A DNA stretch of 64,000 nucleotides, taken from assembly GCF_000014745.1 (NCBI RefSeq), contig NC_008347.1, forward strand, positions 2,310,001 to 2,374,000. The letters are read 5' to 3'. The notes under the pieces were generated by a model. That model ran no database searches. It was not told where the DNA came from and saw only the letters and a program-made list of their open reading frames with translations. The stretch is from Maricaulis maris MCS10 (GTDB lineage: Bacteria > Pseudomonadota > Alphaproteobacteria > Caulobacterales > Maricaulaceae). Shown in pieces: positions 1 to 7,658 of the stretch (within the stretch, counting starts at the first letter, position 1; the number at the start of each line of letters is the position of its first letter). The translations under genes were made by a program, and so were the position numbers.

Positions 1-441
1 ATCAGCGGTTCCCAGGATCAGGCCGAAATAGGCAGCGAGCGGTAAAATGGCGATGAAAGCGGCCCGTGCGCCCCAAGCGATATAGGCCCCCAAAACAATA
101 CCGGGAAGATACAGAGTCGCCGGTGGGAACGAACCACGATTGGCCCAGGCGGCCGCGTAAAGCACCAGTGACGCCAACGCGATCATGACGATAATCGTCA
201 GGTTCGGACGACGCAGGCGCAGGCCGACAATGCCGACCGTTGCGGCAATCGCCGCCGAAACGAGACCCAGCTCTGCCATGCCGGGACGCCCGTCAAGAAC
301 AAAGGCGAGGACGCCGGCATTGACCAGACCCATAAGTGTAAAGATCGCGGTGTAGGCCACGGCAATGCGCGACTTGACCGCATAATCAAAATCAATTTGC
401 GGGTCTGCCCCCGTCCAGCGGTCGATCCGTCTCCAGAGCAT
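1..441 (-). CDS. Multi-pass membrane protein, N-terminal part (cut by window edge)
   Basis: The reverse strand is open from an ATG at 441 to the left edge, giving 147 residues without a stop. A GGAGGG ribosome site lies about nine bases before the ATG. The protein starts MLWRRIDRWTG, has a short cytoplasmic head, then about four or five hydrophobic helices separated by short basic turns (GLRLRRPN, AWGARAAF). This pattern is common for the membrane sensor module of alphaproteobacterial histidine kinases, but the catalytic part is outside the window, so the function is only a guess. It is divergent from the receiver gene at 768. Confidence 0.7.
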   Translation of the reverse strand, partial: MLWRRIDRWTGADPQIDFDYAVKSRIAVAYTAIFTLMGLVNAGVLAFVLDGRPGMAELGLVSAAIAATVGIVGLRLRRPNLTIIVMIALASLVLYAAAWANRGSFPPATLYLPGIVLGAYIAWGARAAFIAILPLAAYFGLILGTAD

Positions 442-767
442 GTCGCCGTTTCCCTCCTCGAACGCCATTGGAGGCTAGCACCGTAGGGTTAATAAATCCG
501 CGTGCCATCGAAGAATTCACACCTTTGACTGCGTTCGGCAATGCGTTTCTGGCAAGGCCCTGCCGACCATCAAATCGCAGATCCATATTTGATACCGCGG
601 CGACGACTGAGCGACTGCCCCGCGAGGGTCTCGCTCAACAGGTCAGCCTGGAGGAAAACACGGCATCGAAGCCTTTGACGGGACGATCAAATACGACACT
701 GTGGTCGGGCAAGGATCGGATTGCCATTGTCATCTGCTGATCTGCCAGGCCGCGTTGGAGATAGGAC
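442..767. other. Divergent intergenic region
   Basis: 326 bases between two divergently transcribed genes. An open frame exists here on the plus strand but its composition and lack of a ribosome site do not support a gene. The region should hold both promoters; no clear consensus -35/-10 pair or operator could be picked by eye. Confidence 0.4.
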
Positions 768-1163
768 ATGCCGGAGCCCCTGGAACGGATTCTCTATCTT
801 GAAGACGTGCAGGCTATCGCCGATCTCGCAGTCATGGCCCTTGAGGATATAGCCGGTTTTCAGGTCCGGCACGCAGACCGCGGCGCCAAGGCGCTCGCCT
901 CTCTGGACAGCTTCAGGCCGCAACTCTGCCTCTTCGACGTCATGGTACCCGACATGGACGGCCCGGAGACACTCCGCCAGATACGCGCCACCGCAGGTCA
1001 TGCCGGCATGCCGGCCATTTTCATCACTGCCAAGGCCCAAGCCCACGAGCAGGAAAAATACGCCCACATGGACATCCTCGGCGTGATCGCCAAACCCTTC
1101 GACCCGATCAGCCTGGGCGACACGATCCGCGAAATGTGGGCGAAAGCCGGGCTGGGAGCCTGA
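768..1163 (+). CDS. Single-domain response regulator
   Basis: 131 residues, a receiver domain with no output domain. The acidic pair (YLED) near the start, the phospho-acceptor Asp in LFDVMVPDMDG (about residue 57), the switch Thr in FITAK and the conserved Lys in IAKPFDP are all present, so it should be phosphorylatable. Such stand-alone receivers pass phosphate or bind a partner protein. Its neighbour at 1-441, divergent, could be the membrane part of a partner kinase; that is inference from position only. A ribosome-site-like GGAG (GTTGGAGATAGG) lies shortly upstream. Confidence 0.88.
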   Translation: MPEPLERILYLEDVQAIADLAVMALEDIAGFQVRHADRGAKALASLDSFRPQLCLFDVMVPDMDGPETLRQIRATAGHAGMPAIFITAKAQAHEQEKYAHMDILGVIAKPFDPISLGDTIREMWAKAGLGA

Positions 1164-1175
1164 CCGTCAACGCCA

Positions 1176-1210
1176 CAAAAAAGACGCCGTGCCCACTGGG
1201 AGCACGGCGC
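1176..1210 (-). terminator. Rho-independent terminator of the porin gene
   Basis: Read on the minus strand, a 9-bp stem (GCGCCGTGC pairing with GCACGGCGT, bases 1210-1202 and 1192-1184) is followed by a run of six T. It lies 25 bases after the porin stop codon, and the receiver gene ends on the other side at 1163. Confidence 0.8.
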
Positions 1211-1235
1211 CTGGAATGCACGGCAGATTGGCCGA

Positions 1236-2798
1236 TCAGAAGGTCGCCTGGACGCCGAACGCCAGGATATCGGTCGTGGCATCGAACTCCGACCAGGTTG
1301 CCCCACCCGGCAGATTGCCACCGCTCAGGAAGTTCAGCGGCACCCAGCCATCGGTGTGAATGTATTCGCCGAACACGTTCACGCCCGGAGCGAGGAAGTA
1401 GGACAGACCGGCCACATACTGGTCCTGACGCTCCCAGGGCGCACCATCCGCGCCGGCGCGAAAGCGGCTGAACTCCAGCGACAGGTCAAGCAGGGACTCG
1501 GCGCCGATATCCATCCCGTAGCGACCACCAACAGCCCAGGACCGGGTTTCGCGGGCTTCATACACGCTGAGCGGATTTGACGGGTCAGGCACGGCCGAAC
1601 CTGGCCAGACATCCGTCGTCTCCTGGAATTCGCCGAGGAATTCAAACGCGCCCATGCGCACTCGGCTGTAGACCGCATAGGCCGGGTTATTGTCGGCACA
1701 CGGGTTGAAATGGAAGACGGGATAGGCCTGACAATACGGGCTGCCATGCTCATAGCTCGCCCCGACCAGCACGCTGCCATCCTCACCCAACGGGGCCGTA
1801 TAGTTCACGTCGACGGCAAAATTATTCACCCGTGACGGCACATTGGTGCCGTTCACCGGGGTGTTTGCGGCGCGGAATTGGGCACCGCCCTGGATCGCCA
1901 TTGCCCGGATATGAAGGCCGTCGGCGTAATATCCGACCAACCCGCCATAGGCGAGGCCGGCGAAGGAGTGCCAGGTGGTGGAGTTGGTGAACGGGCTGAC
2001 CGTGTCGTTCAGGCCGAAGGGCGTATCCATCTTGCCGATCGCCGCATAGACCGGTGAATTGTCGAGATTGCCATACATGACCCAGGCCTTGCGGACCTGC
2101 ACCTGGTTGCGGTTGAGATCGGTGATCGTGCCCGACCCGAAGCTCTGCTCCGGATTGTAGAGCAATTCCATATAGGCGGTCACATTGTCGGAAATGCGCG
2201 CCGTTGCCGCCAGCTGGGCGGAGTGAACCACCAGCTCGGAAACCTCTTCTCCGATCTGGTTGGCCGAGGTCGGATGGCGCATCAGCCAGCCGAACTTGGT
2301 GTCCGAATTCGAGCGTTGATAGTTGGCCAGGACCGTGATGCCGCCGCTGAGGGTGACCCGATTGTCGAGCTCGCCACTTTGCATCGCCCGCAACTGGATC
2401 AACTGACGCTGGTTGATGCCTTCGGCATGATCCAGCATGGCAAAACTGTAATCGGTGCTGAGACCGACGAAGCGGTCATTCATGCTGTCGCCATGATGCG
2501 CCACATGATGGTCCGCATGCGCCACCTGCGCAGGCGCATCGCTGGCCGGGACGGTATCGGCACCATGGCCCCCATGACCGGCATGACCGGTATGGCCGGC
2601 ATGCGGCGCCTGGTGCGCAGCCGGCGCGCCCTGACTCTCGAGATAGGCCAGCAGGCGACGATTGGTCTCCTCGAGCTGTTCGATCCGGGATTCCAGCGCT
2701 TCGATACGCGCATCGGCTTCGTCATCGGCGAATGCGACCGGTCCCGCCGCCGCAAGCGTCAATGCACTCACGCCCAACGTCAAAAATTTTCGTTTCAT
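1236..2798 (-). CDS. Porin-like outer-membrane protein with His-rich periplasmic N-terminus
   Basis: 520 residues from the ATG at 2798, chosen because AGGGGGA lies just upstream and a clean signal peptide follows (MKRKFLTLGVSALTLAAAGPVAFA). Residues about 26-55 form a coiled coil (RIEALESRIEQLEETNRRLL), typical of trimeric porins of the alternative OprO/OprP or DUF3138-like kind. Residues 62-102 carry 11 His in 41 positions (HAGHTGHAGHGGHG, HADHHVAHH), which looks metal-binding. The rest is beta-strand-like with aromatic girdles and ends in Phe (GVQATF), the usual outer-membrane C-terminus. The frame stays open far upstream through the repeats, but that part is not plausible protein. Substrate unknown. 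Confidence 0.82.
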   Translation of the reverse strand: MKRKFLTLGVSALTLAAAGPVAFADDEADARIEALESRIEQLEETNRRLLAYLESQGAPAAHQAPHAGHTGHAGHGGHGADTVPASDAPAQVAHADHHVAHHGDSMNDRFVGLSTDYSFAMLDHAEGINQRQLIQLRAMQSGELDNRVTLSGGITVLANYQRSNSDTKFGWLMRHPTSANQIGEEVSELVVHSAQLAATARISDNVTAYMELLYNPEQSFGSGTITDLNRNQVQVRKAWVMYGNLDNSPVYAAIGKMDTPFGLNDTVSPFTNSTTWHSFAGLAYGGLVGYYADGLHIRAMAIQGGAQFRAANTPVNGTNVPSRVNNFAVDVNYTAPLGEDGSVLVGASYEHGSPYCQAYPVFHFNPCADNNPAYAVYSRVRMGAFEFLGEFQETTDVWPGSAVPDPSNPLSVYEARETRSWAVGGRYGMDIGAESLLDLSLEFSRFRAGADGAPWERQDQYVAGLSYFLAPGVNVFGEYIHTDGWVPLNFLSGGNLPGGATWSEFDATTDILAFGVQATF

Positions 2799-3010
2799 AG
2801 TGTCCCCCTGGAGATGTGCCGGCCGGATGAGCCTCTGGCACCCTTCAAGCGGCACCGTTAACGGGGTTCGGGGCGCGCAACAAGTCGCAAGCCAGCAAAG
2901 TCGATCACGGCAGATCATGCCCGTATCGAAACCAAGGAGACCCTTTTCATGCCGCACTATCGAGGCCAGGAGACGACAGGCTGACACGGGTGCCCCCATC
3001 AAGGGCGGCC
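2799..3010. other. Porin upstream region
   Basis: About 210 bases between the porin start and the tandem repeats. It must contain the porin promoter on the minus strand. The palindrome GTTAAC sits near 2858-2863 but no full CtrA-type TTAA-N7-TTAA site is seen. No gene is recognised. Confidence 0.35.
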
Positions 3011-3380
3011 GTGAGATCAAGCCGATGGCGGAACCGAAAGGACCAAAACCGAACCCGCAGGGTTCGCAAGCGCGACCGCGGGCCGGGCGGCCAGCCCGCC
3101 CCATCGGAGGCGTCCGCGATGCGGACTGCCGTGAGATCAGGAAATGGTGGAGCCGAAAGGACCAAAACCGAACCCGCAGGGTTCGCAAGCGCGACCGCGT
3201 GCCGGGCGGCCAGCCCGCCCCATCGGAGGCGTCCGCGATGCGGACTGCCGTGAGATCAAGAAAATGGTGGAGCCGAAAGGACCAAAACCGAACCCGCAGG
3301 GTTCGCAAGCGCGACCGCGCGCCGGGCGGCCAGCCCGCCCCATCGGAGGCGTCCGCGATGCGGACTGCCGTGAGATCAGG
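3011..3380 (-). repeat. Three 119-120-bp tandem repeats downstream of tRNA-Ile, each with a tRNA 3'-end mimic
   Basis: Units begin with GTGAGATCA at 3011, 3131, 3250 and 3370, giving spacings of 120, 119 and 120; copies are nearly identical. Read in the tRNA direction (minus), each unit contains GGGTTCG, then about 20 bases, then a CCACCA(T)TTTC segment. This is the same arrangement as the T-loop to CCA end of the adjacent tRNA followed by its downstream sequence. The fourth, partial copy merges into the real tRNA 3' end at 3384. The layout recalls the repeats after E. coli tyrT that also carry tRNA 3' pieces. Whether they are transcribed with the tRNA is not known. Confidence 0.85.
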
Positions 3381-3383
3381 AAA

Positions 3384-3460
3384 TGGTGGGCCCGGAGGGA
3401 CTCGAACCCCCAACCAAGCGGTTATGAGCCGCCGGCTCTAACCAATTGAGCTACAGGCCC
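3384..3460 (-). tRNA. tRNA-Ile (anticodon CAU, read as k2CAU)
   Basis: 77 bases with encoded CCA at 3384-3386. The acceptor stem pairs GGGCCTG (3460 downward) with CGGGCCC with one G-T pair; the D arm has AGCTCAATTGGTTAGAGC and the T loop GGTTCGAGTCC. The anticodon CAT is at 3426-3424. CAT could mean Met or Ile2; the anticodon stem and variable loop (GGCTCATAACCGCTTGGT) match the AUA-reading tRNA-Ile2 pattern rather than elongator or initiator Met, so lysidine modification by TilS is expected. Confidence 0.9.
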
Positions 3461-3676
3461 CGCTGTTAAAGCGTGGCCCATGGTTACTGGCTCTTCGCGG
3501 GCGCGCCAAGACGGGTGTGCAGGCAATGTTACGGCTTTGACATCATGATGGCCAAAATGGACCGCACGCGTTCAGCGTGCGCTCAGGCGCGAAGATGCTA
3601 GTGTCGCCCTCAACGCCAACAAGCCGACACCTCCGGTCCCGGAGCAGACGGCACATTTCGCCACGGAGTATTGTTC

Positions 3677-4384
3677 ATGATCCGCGCCCTCATCACCTCC
3701 ACCGCCCTCGTCGCCAGCCTCGCCGCGCCCTCTTTCGCCCAGGCCGGTGAGAGCGAGCCGACCCTGTCCCTGTCGGAAAGCGCGACGGTTCAGATCGCGC
3801 CGGAGTTCGCGACCGTATCCTCAGGTGTGGTGACCCGCGCCGAAACGGCCCGGGAGGCCGTCCGCGCCAACTCGGCGGCGATGAGCCAGGTCTTTGATGC
3901 CTTGCGCCGTGCCGGCGTCGACAATGAAGACATGCAGACCTCCCAGTTGTCAGTGTCTCCGGTCTATGCCGACCGCCGCCAGCCCAACCAGGTCGAGTTG
4001 ACGATTATCGGCTATGAGACCCGCAACCAGGTTTCGGCCAAGGTCCGTGACACAAGCCGCGTCGGTCAGGTCATCGATGCGATGGTGTCGGCCGGGGCCA
4101 ATAATATCAATGGCGTGACCTTCGGTGCCGAAAACACTGACGACGCTCTGGACAATGCCCGCCGCGAAGCGATTGCGGCCCTTCTGGCCAAGGCTGAACT
4201 GTTCGCCGATGCGGCCGGTTTCGAGCTGTGCGGCATACGGCGCATGGGCGAAAGCAGCTACCGGCCGCAGCCGGTCTATGAAGCGCGCATGATGAGCTTT
4301 GACGACAGTGCGTCCACGCCGGTCGCGGCCGGCGAGCTCACGCTCACCGCCACGGTCAGTGCCGATTTCTGCATCAATCAGTAA
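3677..4384 (+). CDS. SIMPL-domain (DUF541) periplasmic protein
   Basis: 235 residues. ATG at 3677 is preferred to the in-frame TTG at 3671 because CGGAG lies eight bases before the ATG. A signal peptide ends near SFAQAGES. The body matches the SIMPL/DUF541 family: LSLSESATVQIAPEFATVSSG at the N-terminus, repeated alternating helix and strand pattern, TSQLSVSP, and ANNINGVTFG in the middle, followed by ARREAIAALLAKAELFADAAG. Family members are periplasmic or surface proteins of unclear role, some linked to oxidative stress. It converges with panD, leaving 11 bases between them. Confidence 0.85.
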   Translation: MIRALITSTALVASLAAPSFAQAGESEPTLSLSESATVQIAPEFATVSSGVVTRAETAREAVRANSAAMSQVFDALRRAGVDNEDMQTSQLSVSPVYADRRQPNQVELTIIGYETRNQVSAKVRDTSRVGQVIDAMVSAGANNINGVTFGAENTDDALDNARREAIAALLAKAELFADAAGFELCGIRRMGESSYRPQPVYEARMMSFDDSASTPVAAGELTLTATVSADFCINQ

Positions 4385-4395
4385 GCGAAACCGGA

Positions 4396-4761
4396 TCAGG
4401 CCGCCTGGGGCTTGGCGATGACCTTGTTGTGCTCGTCCAGCAGGACCACGACCGGGTCATGCTGCTCGGCCTCGGCGGCCTCCATCTCGGCGTAGGCAAC
4501 GACGATGATGCGATCGCCGACCTGGGCCAGACGTGCGGCGGCGCCATTGATGCCGAAGGTGCGGCTGCCACGCGGGGCCTCGATGGCATAGGTGGTGAAA
4601 CGCTCGCCATTATTGATATTGAGCACATCGACCTGCTCGTGCGGCAGGATGCCAGCCGCCTCGAGATAGTCGCGGTCGATCGAGATCGAGCCTTCATAAT
4701 GAAGATCGGCCTGGGTCACCGTGGCGCGGTGCAGTTTGCATTTCATCATGGTGAGGCGCAT
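4396..4761 (-). CDS. panD: Aspartate 1-decarboxylase proenzyme
   Basis: 121 residues. Makes beta-alanine from L-aspartate for pantothenate and CoA. The chain is self-cleaved at Gly24-Ser25 ([10 protein letters not shown]) to form the pyruvoyl cofactor. Choosing the ATG at 4761 (GGAGGAG five bases upstream) puts the cleavage site at exactly residues 24/25, as in E. coli PanD; the internal ATGs at 4749 and 4746 would shorten the N-terminus. Conserved [20 protein letters not shown], with catalytic Tyr and Arg, is intact. No other pan gene is nearby. Confidence 0.96.
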   Translation of the reverse strand: MRLTMMKCKLHRATVTQADLHYEGSISIDRDYLEAAGILPHEQVDVLNINNGERFTTYAIEAPRGSRTFGINGAAARLAQVGDRIIVVAYAEMEAAEAEQHDPVVVLLDEHNKVIAKPQAA

Positions 4762-4991
4762 GGCGCTCCTCCAACAACAACATATTGCGCTGCACATACG
4801 TCTTGGCGTGACAAAATTCAACGCTTGGCCGCCGTATGCGCGGATCACAACAATGTTGGATTTCAAGTGCCAATGCGTCCTGCGCTGCGTTCGCCTCGGC
4901 GGTTCATGAACGCAGATCCCCGTGCGGCCTCATCGAAGGTTCATGCAGGACGTGCAAAAACCGGTTATACTCTTGTGCTGGAGAGATGACC

Positions 4992-5735
4992 ATGACGTCC
5001 AGATTGACCTTTATGGCCCCGCTTGCCGCGATGGTGCTGGTCACCGCCGGCTCGCCGGCACAGCAACAACCGACAGGTACGCCGCCGGGTACGGCACCGA
5101 CCGGCCAGACCGTGCCGAGCCAGATCGACCCGTCGGCTCTTCGCCGCCTGACCCTGCAGCAACCAGGCCGGGAGCCGCGGCCTGACGCGCCTGTGCCCAT
5201 GGCGATCAACTGGGGCGCAGCAGCCGAGGATGCCCAGCTGCAGGCGCGCGAAAACCGGCGCTTCGACACGGTCGCCGCCGTGTCGCAAGGCAATCTGCCA
5301 TTTGTTCGTCCGACCAATCCGGAAGCCGCCGGCGTGGTCGCAACCCGACTGCCGGTCCTTATCCCCGGCAGCGCCGCCCTGGGCGTTGGCGATGAGGCCC
5401 GGACCCTGCTGTTTCCGCAGGAAAACTTTTACACGCTATCGGTCATCGCGCCCGGCCTTGTGGTCGAGGTCTTCGGCACCCGCCTGGCGCATGCCCGAGC
5501 ACCCGATCCGCTCAGCACACGACGCCTCAACGCCACCAATGGTGATGGCTATCGCATCAGCGAAACTGAATACGGCCGCGAGTTGAGCTTCAATCGCTAC
5601 GGCGCCGCCTACTCCATCACGGTGGAATGTGACCAGCCGACCGGCGATGCGCGCTGCGCGTCCGACGCCTATGTCCGCAACCTCGCCAATTCGCTGATCA
5701 TCGCCGCCGGGACGCCCGACGCGGGAGGCCAGTGA
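4992..5735 (+). CDS. Secreted protein of unknown function
   Basis: 247 residues; the second ATG (4992) is chosen since GGAG sits eight bases before it. N-terminal signal peptide (LTFMAPLAAMVLVTAGSPA) then a Pro/Thr/Gln-rich linker, then a globular region with DGYRISETEYGRELSFNRYGAAYSITVECD and two Cys (ECDQPTGDARC) that may form a disulfide. No family recognised. The stop overlaps the start of the M23 peptidase gene by one base, so the two are probably co-translated and may act together in the envelope. Confidence 0.75.
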   Translation: MTSRLTFMAPLAAMVLVTAGSPAQQQPTGTPPGTAPTGQTVPSQIDPSALRRLTLQQPGREPRPDAPVPMAINWGAAAEDAQLQARENRRFDTVAAVSQGNLPFVRPTNPEAAGVVATRLPVLIPGSAALGVGDEARTLLFPQENFYTLSVIAPGLVVEVFGTRLAHARAPDPLSTRRLNATNGDGYRISETEYGRELSFNRYGAAYSITVECDQPTGDARCASDAYVRNLANSLIIAAGTPDAGGQ

Positions 5736-6589
5736 TGTCACGCGAAACCGAACTCACCCTCGCCGCTGCCGTCGCCGCCGCCGGTATCGCCGCGATGATA
5801 TGGTGGCCGATCGACGATGCCCCGGCACCGCCTGCTGACAGCGAGGTCATCGAGCCTGAGCCGGTCGAGCCGGAACCGCAAGCCGACGAAGCCGAAGAAC
5901 CGGAACCCGAGCCGGAGCCTGAGCCGGAACCTCCGGCAGACCCGGTGGATGATGCTGGCGACCCCTTCGCCTACATGCCGGCCGGTGACCTGGTCGAGGA
6001 CTCCGGCACCGGCCAGACGGTCCAGATCAATTATGCCCCCGACATGCGCTTTCCGATGGAAGCCGGACAGGCCTATGCCAACAGCCAGGTCTACGGGTAT
6101 GGCGGCTATCTCGGACCGGCGGGCGGCCAGTGCAATGCGAGCAATTACGCCTATGCCTGGCGCGACAATTTCTGCGAGACGCGCGGTTATGGCACACCGA
6201 TGTGCCCGGCCGGCGTCGGCCACCAGGGCCAGGATATCCGCCCGGCCAGCTGCCAGGACGACACCCATTGGGCGGTTGCGACCGCAGCCGGAACCATCAC
6301 CTCGATCGGCACCTATTCGGTCCGGCTGATGACCGATGACGGCATCCGCTACACCTATCTCCACCTCGACAAGGACACGCTGCTGGTGGAACCCGGTGAC
6401 ACGGTTGAGCGCGGCGAACGCCTTGGCTATGTCTCCAACGAATTCGGTGACACAGCGACCACAATTCATCTGCATTTCGAGATAAAGATGGCGGTTGATA
6501 CCGGGTCGGGCATCCAGAACACGCCGGTGCCGCCCTATCTGGCGCTCGTCGACAGCTATGAACGGCTGATCGCCGGCGATGAAACCTGA
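5735..6589 (+). CDS. M23 family metallopeptidase, membrane-anchored
   Basis: 284 residues; start TGATG overlaps the upstream stop, with GGAGG six bases before. One N-terminal membrane helix (about 8-25), then a Pro-Glu repeat linker (about 42-70), then an LytM-like domain. Zinc-binding pieces are visible: H-x3-D in GHQGQDIR and H-x-H in IHLHFEI, plus YLHLD. The domain should cut peptidoglycan cross-links, or act as an activator. Four Cys in CNASNYAYAWRDNFC and MCPAG/SCQDD suggest disulfides. Followed after 27 bases by a DUF4349 lipoprotein gene. Confidence 0.88.
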   Translation: MSRETELTLAAAVAAAGIAAMIWWPIDDAPAPPADSEVIEPEPVEPEPQADEAEEPEPEPEPEPEPPADPVDDAGDPFAYMPAGDLVEDSGTGQTVQINYAPDMRFPMEAGQAYANSQVYGYGGYLGPAGGQCNASNYAYAWRDNFCETRGYGTPMCPAGVGHQGQDIRPASCQDDTHWAVATAAGTITSIGTYSVRLMTDDGIRYTYLHLDKDTLLVEPGDTVERGERLGYVSNEFGDTATTIHLHFEIKMAVDTGSGIQNTPVPPYLALVDSYERLIAGDET

Positions 6590-6616
6590 AACGACCGACG
6601 GTCAAAGGGATATTGA

Positions 6617-7573
6617 ATGAAACATGTTGCGTTGATCGGCTTGCTGGCCGCCGCCCTTCTGGCTGGCTGCGAGAATGGTAGCTATGACGAGGCCGAGTCC
6701 GGGGACCGCATGTACGCGATCACCGATGAGGTCACCGTCACCGGTTCGCGCCAGGCCCGAGACGGGTTCATGGCCAGCGCCCCGCCACCAGCTCCGCCCC
6801 CACCGCCCTCGGTGGACATGGCGCAATCGCCCGACACCCCGCAGATCGACGATGTGGTGCAACGGCTGATCGCCTACAGTTTCAACTATCAGCTGGAAAC
6901 TCCGTCCGACGCGACGTCGGGCCTGATCGACCGCCACCGCGAGGCCTGTCTCGCGGCCGGTCCCGGCACATGCCAGGTCATCAGTGCCAATGTCTATGAG
7001 CAGGGCAATGGCGTCGCCGGGAGTCTGGCCCTGCGCGCGCTACCGGTATGGATTGAGAGCTTTCGCGATGGCCTGCTCGATGAAGTCGATGCCGCCGACG
7101 GCCGCATCCGCCACCAGTCCCAGTCGGCCGAGGATTTGACCGCCACCATCTACGACATGGAAGCGCGGCTCGAGGCCAAGCGCACCTTGCGCACCCGCCT
7201 GACCGCCCTTTTGGAGCGGCCCGGCGCCTCGGTCGAGGAGATGGTCCAGGTCGAGCGCGAGCTGGCTCGGGTACAGGGTGATATCGAAGGTTCGGAAGCG
7301 CAGATCCGGGCCATGCGGGGTCGGGTGTCGATGTCCTCGCTGACGCTGAACTACACGTCACGTGTCGACCCGGTGTCTCGCAGCGCCTTTGACCCGCTCA
7401 ATCGCGCCCTGCGCAATCTGACCGGCAATTTCGCCCGCGGACTCGCCAACATGCTCACCTTCCTCGCCGGCTTCCTGCCCTGGTTGATCGTGATCGTGCC
7501 GGCCGGCTGGATCCTAACCCGCTGGCTTGGCGGCATGATGAAACGTCGTCGCGAAGGCGCCAAGAAGGCCTGA
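6617..7573 (+). CDS. DUF4349 lipoprotein
   Basis: 318 residues. Lipobox LAGC at residues 15-18, so it is lipid-anchored. Then a Pro-rich stretch, a globular part and a long helix (about 165-245) with coiled-coil heptads (VDAADGRIRHQSQSAEDLTA, VQVERELARVQGDIEGSEAQ), and a C-terminal membrane helix (LAGFLPWLIVIVPAGWIL) with a basic tail KRRREGAKKA. This order fits the DUF4349 family, whose function is unknown. Probably in the same transcript as the M23 peptidase upstream. Confidence 0.85.
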   Translation: MKHVALIGLLAAALLAGCENGSYDEAESGDRMYAITDEVTVTGSRQARDGFMASAPPPAPPPPPSVDMAQSPDTPQIDDVVQRLIAYSFNYQLETPSDATSGLIDRHREACLAAGPGTCQVISANVYEQGNGVAGSLALRALPVWIESFRDGLLDEVDAADGRIRHQSQSAEDLTATIYDMEARLEAKRTLRTRLTALLERPGASVEEMVQVERELARVQGDIEGSEAQIRAMRGRVSMSSLTLNYTSRVDPVSRSAFDPLNRALRNLTGNFARGLANMLTFLAGFLPWLIVIVPAGWILTRWLGGMMKRRREGAKKA

Positions 7574-7658
7574 CGGGGGGCAGACGAGATGCGGTCGGCA
7601 GCCCTGTAAAGCGGGAGTTAACCCTACTGATGTGTCTTGGGACCAGCCGAGGTTCCCC

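Noticed and set aside
487-2863. CtrA sites (TTAA-type) near 487 and 2858
   Set aside because: Only half-sites are present; the second TTAA at the right distance is missing.
2947-3413. Long open frames on both strands through the 3.0-3.4 kb repeats
   Set aside because: They arise from GC-rich repeat units and run through the tRNA gene; there is no ribosome site and the predicted peptides are Arg/Pro repeats.
7600-7658. Start at GTG 7632 for the hybrid kinase
   Set aside because: ATG at 7659 has a better ribosome site and immediately precedes the membrane helix.
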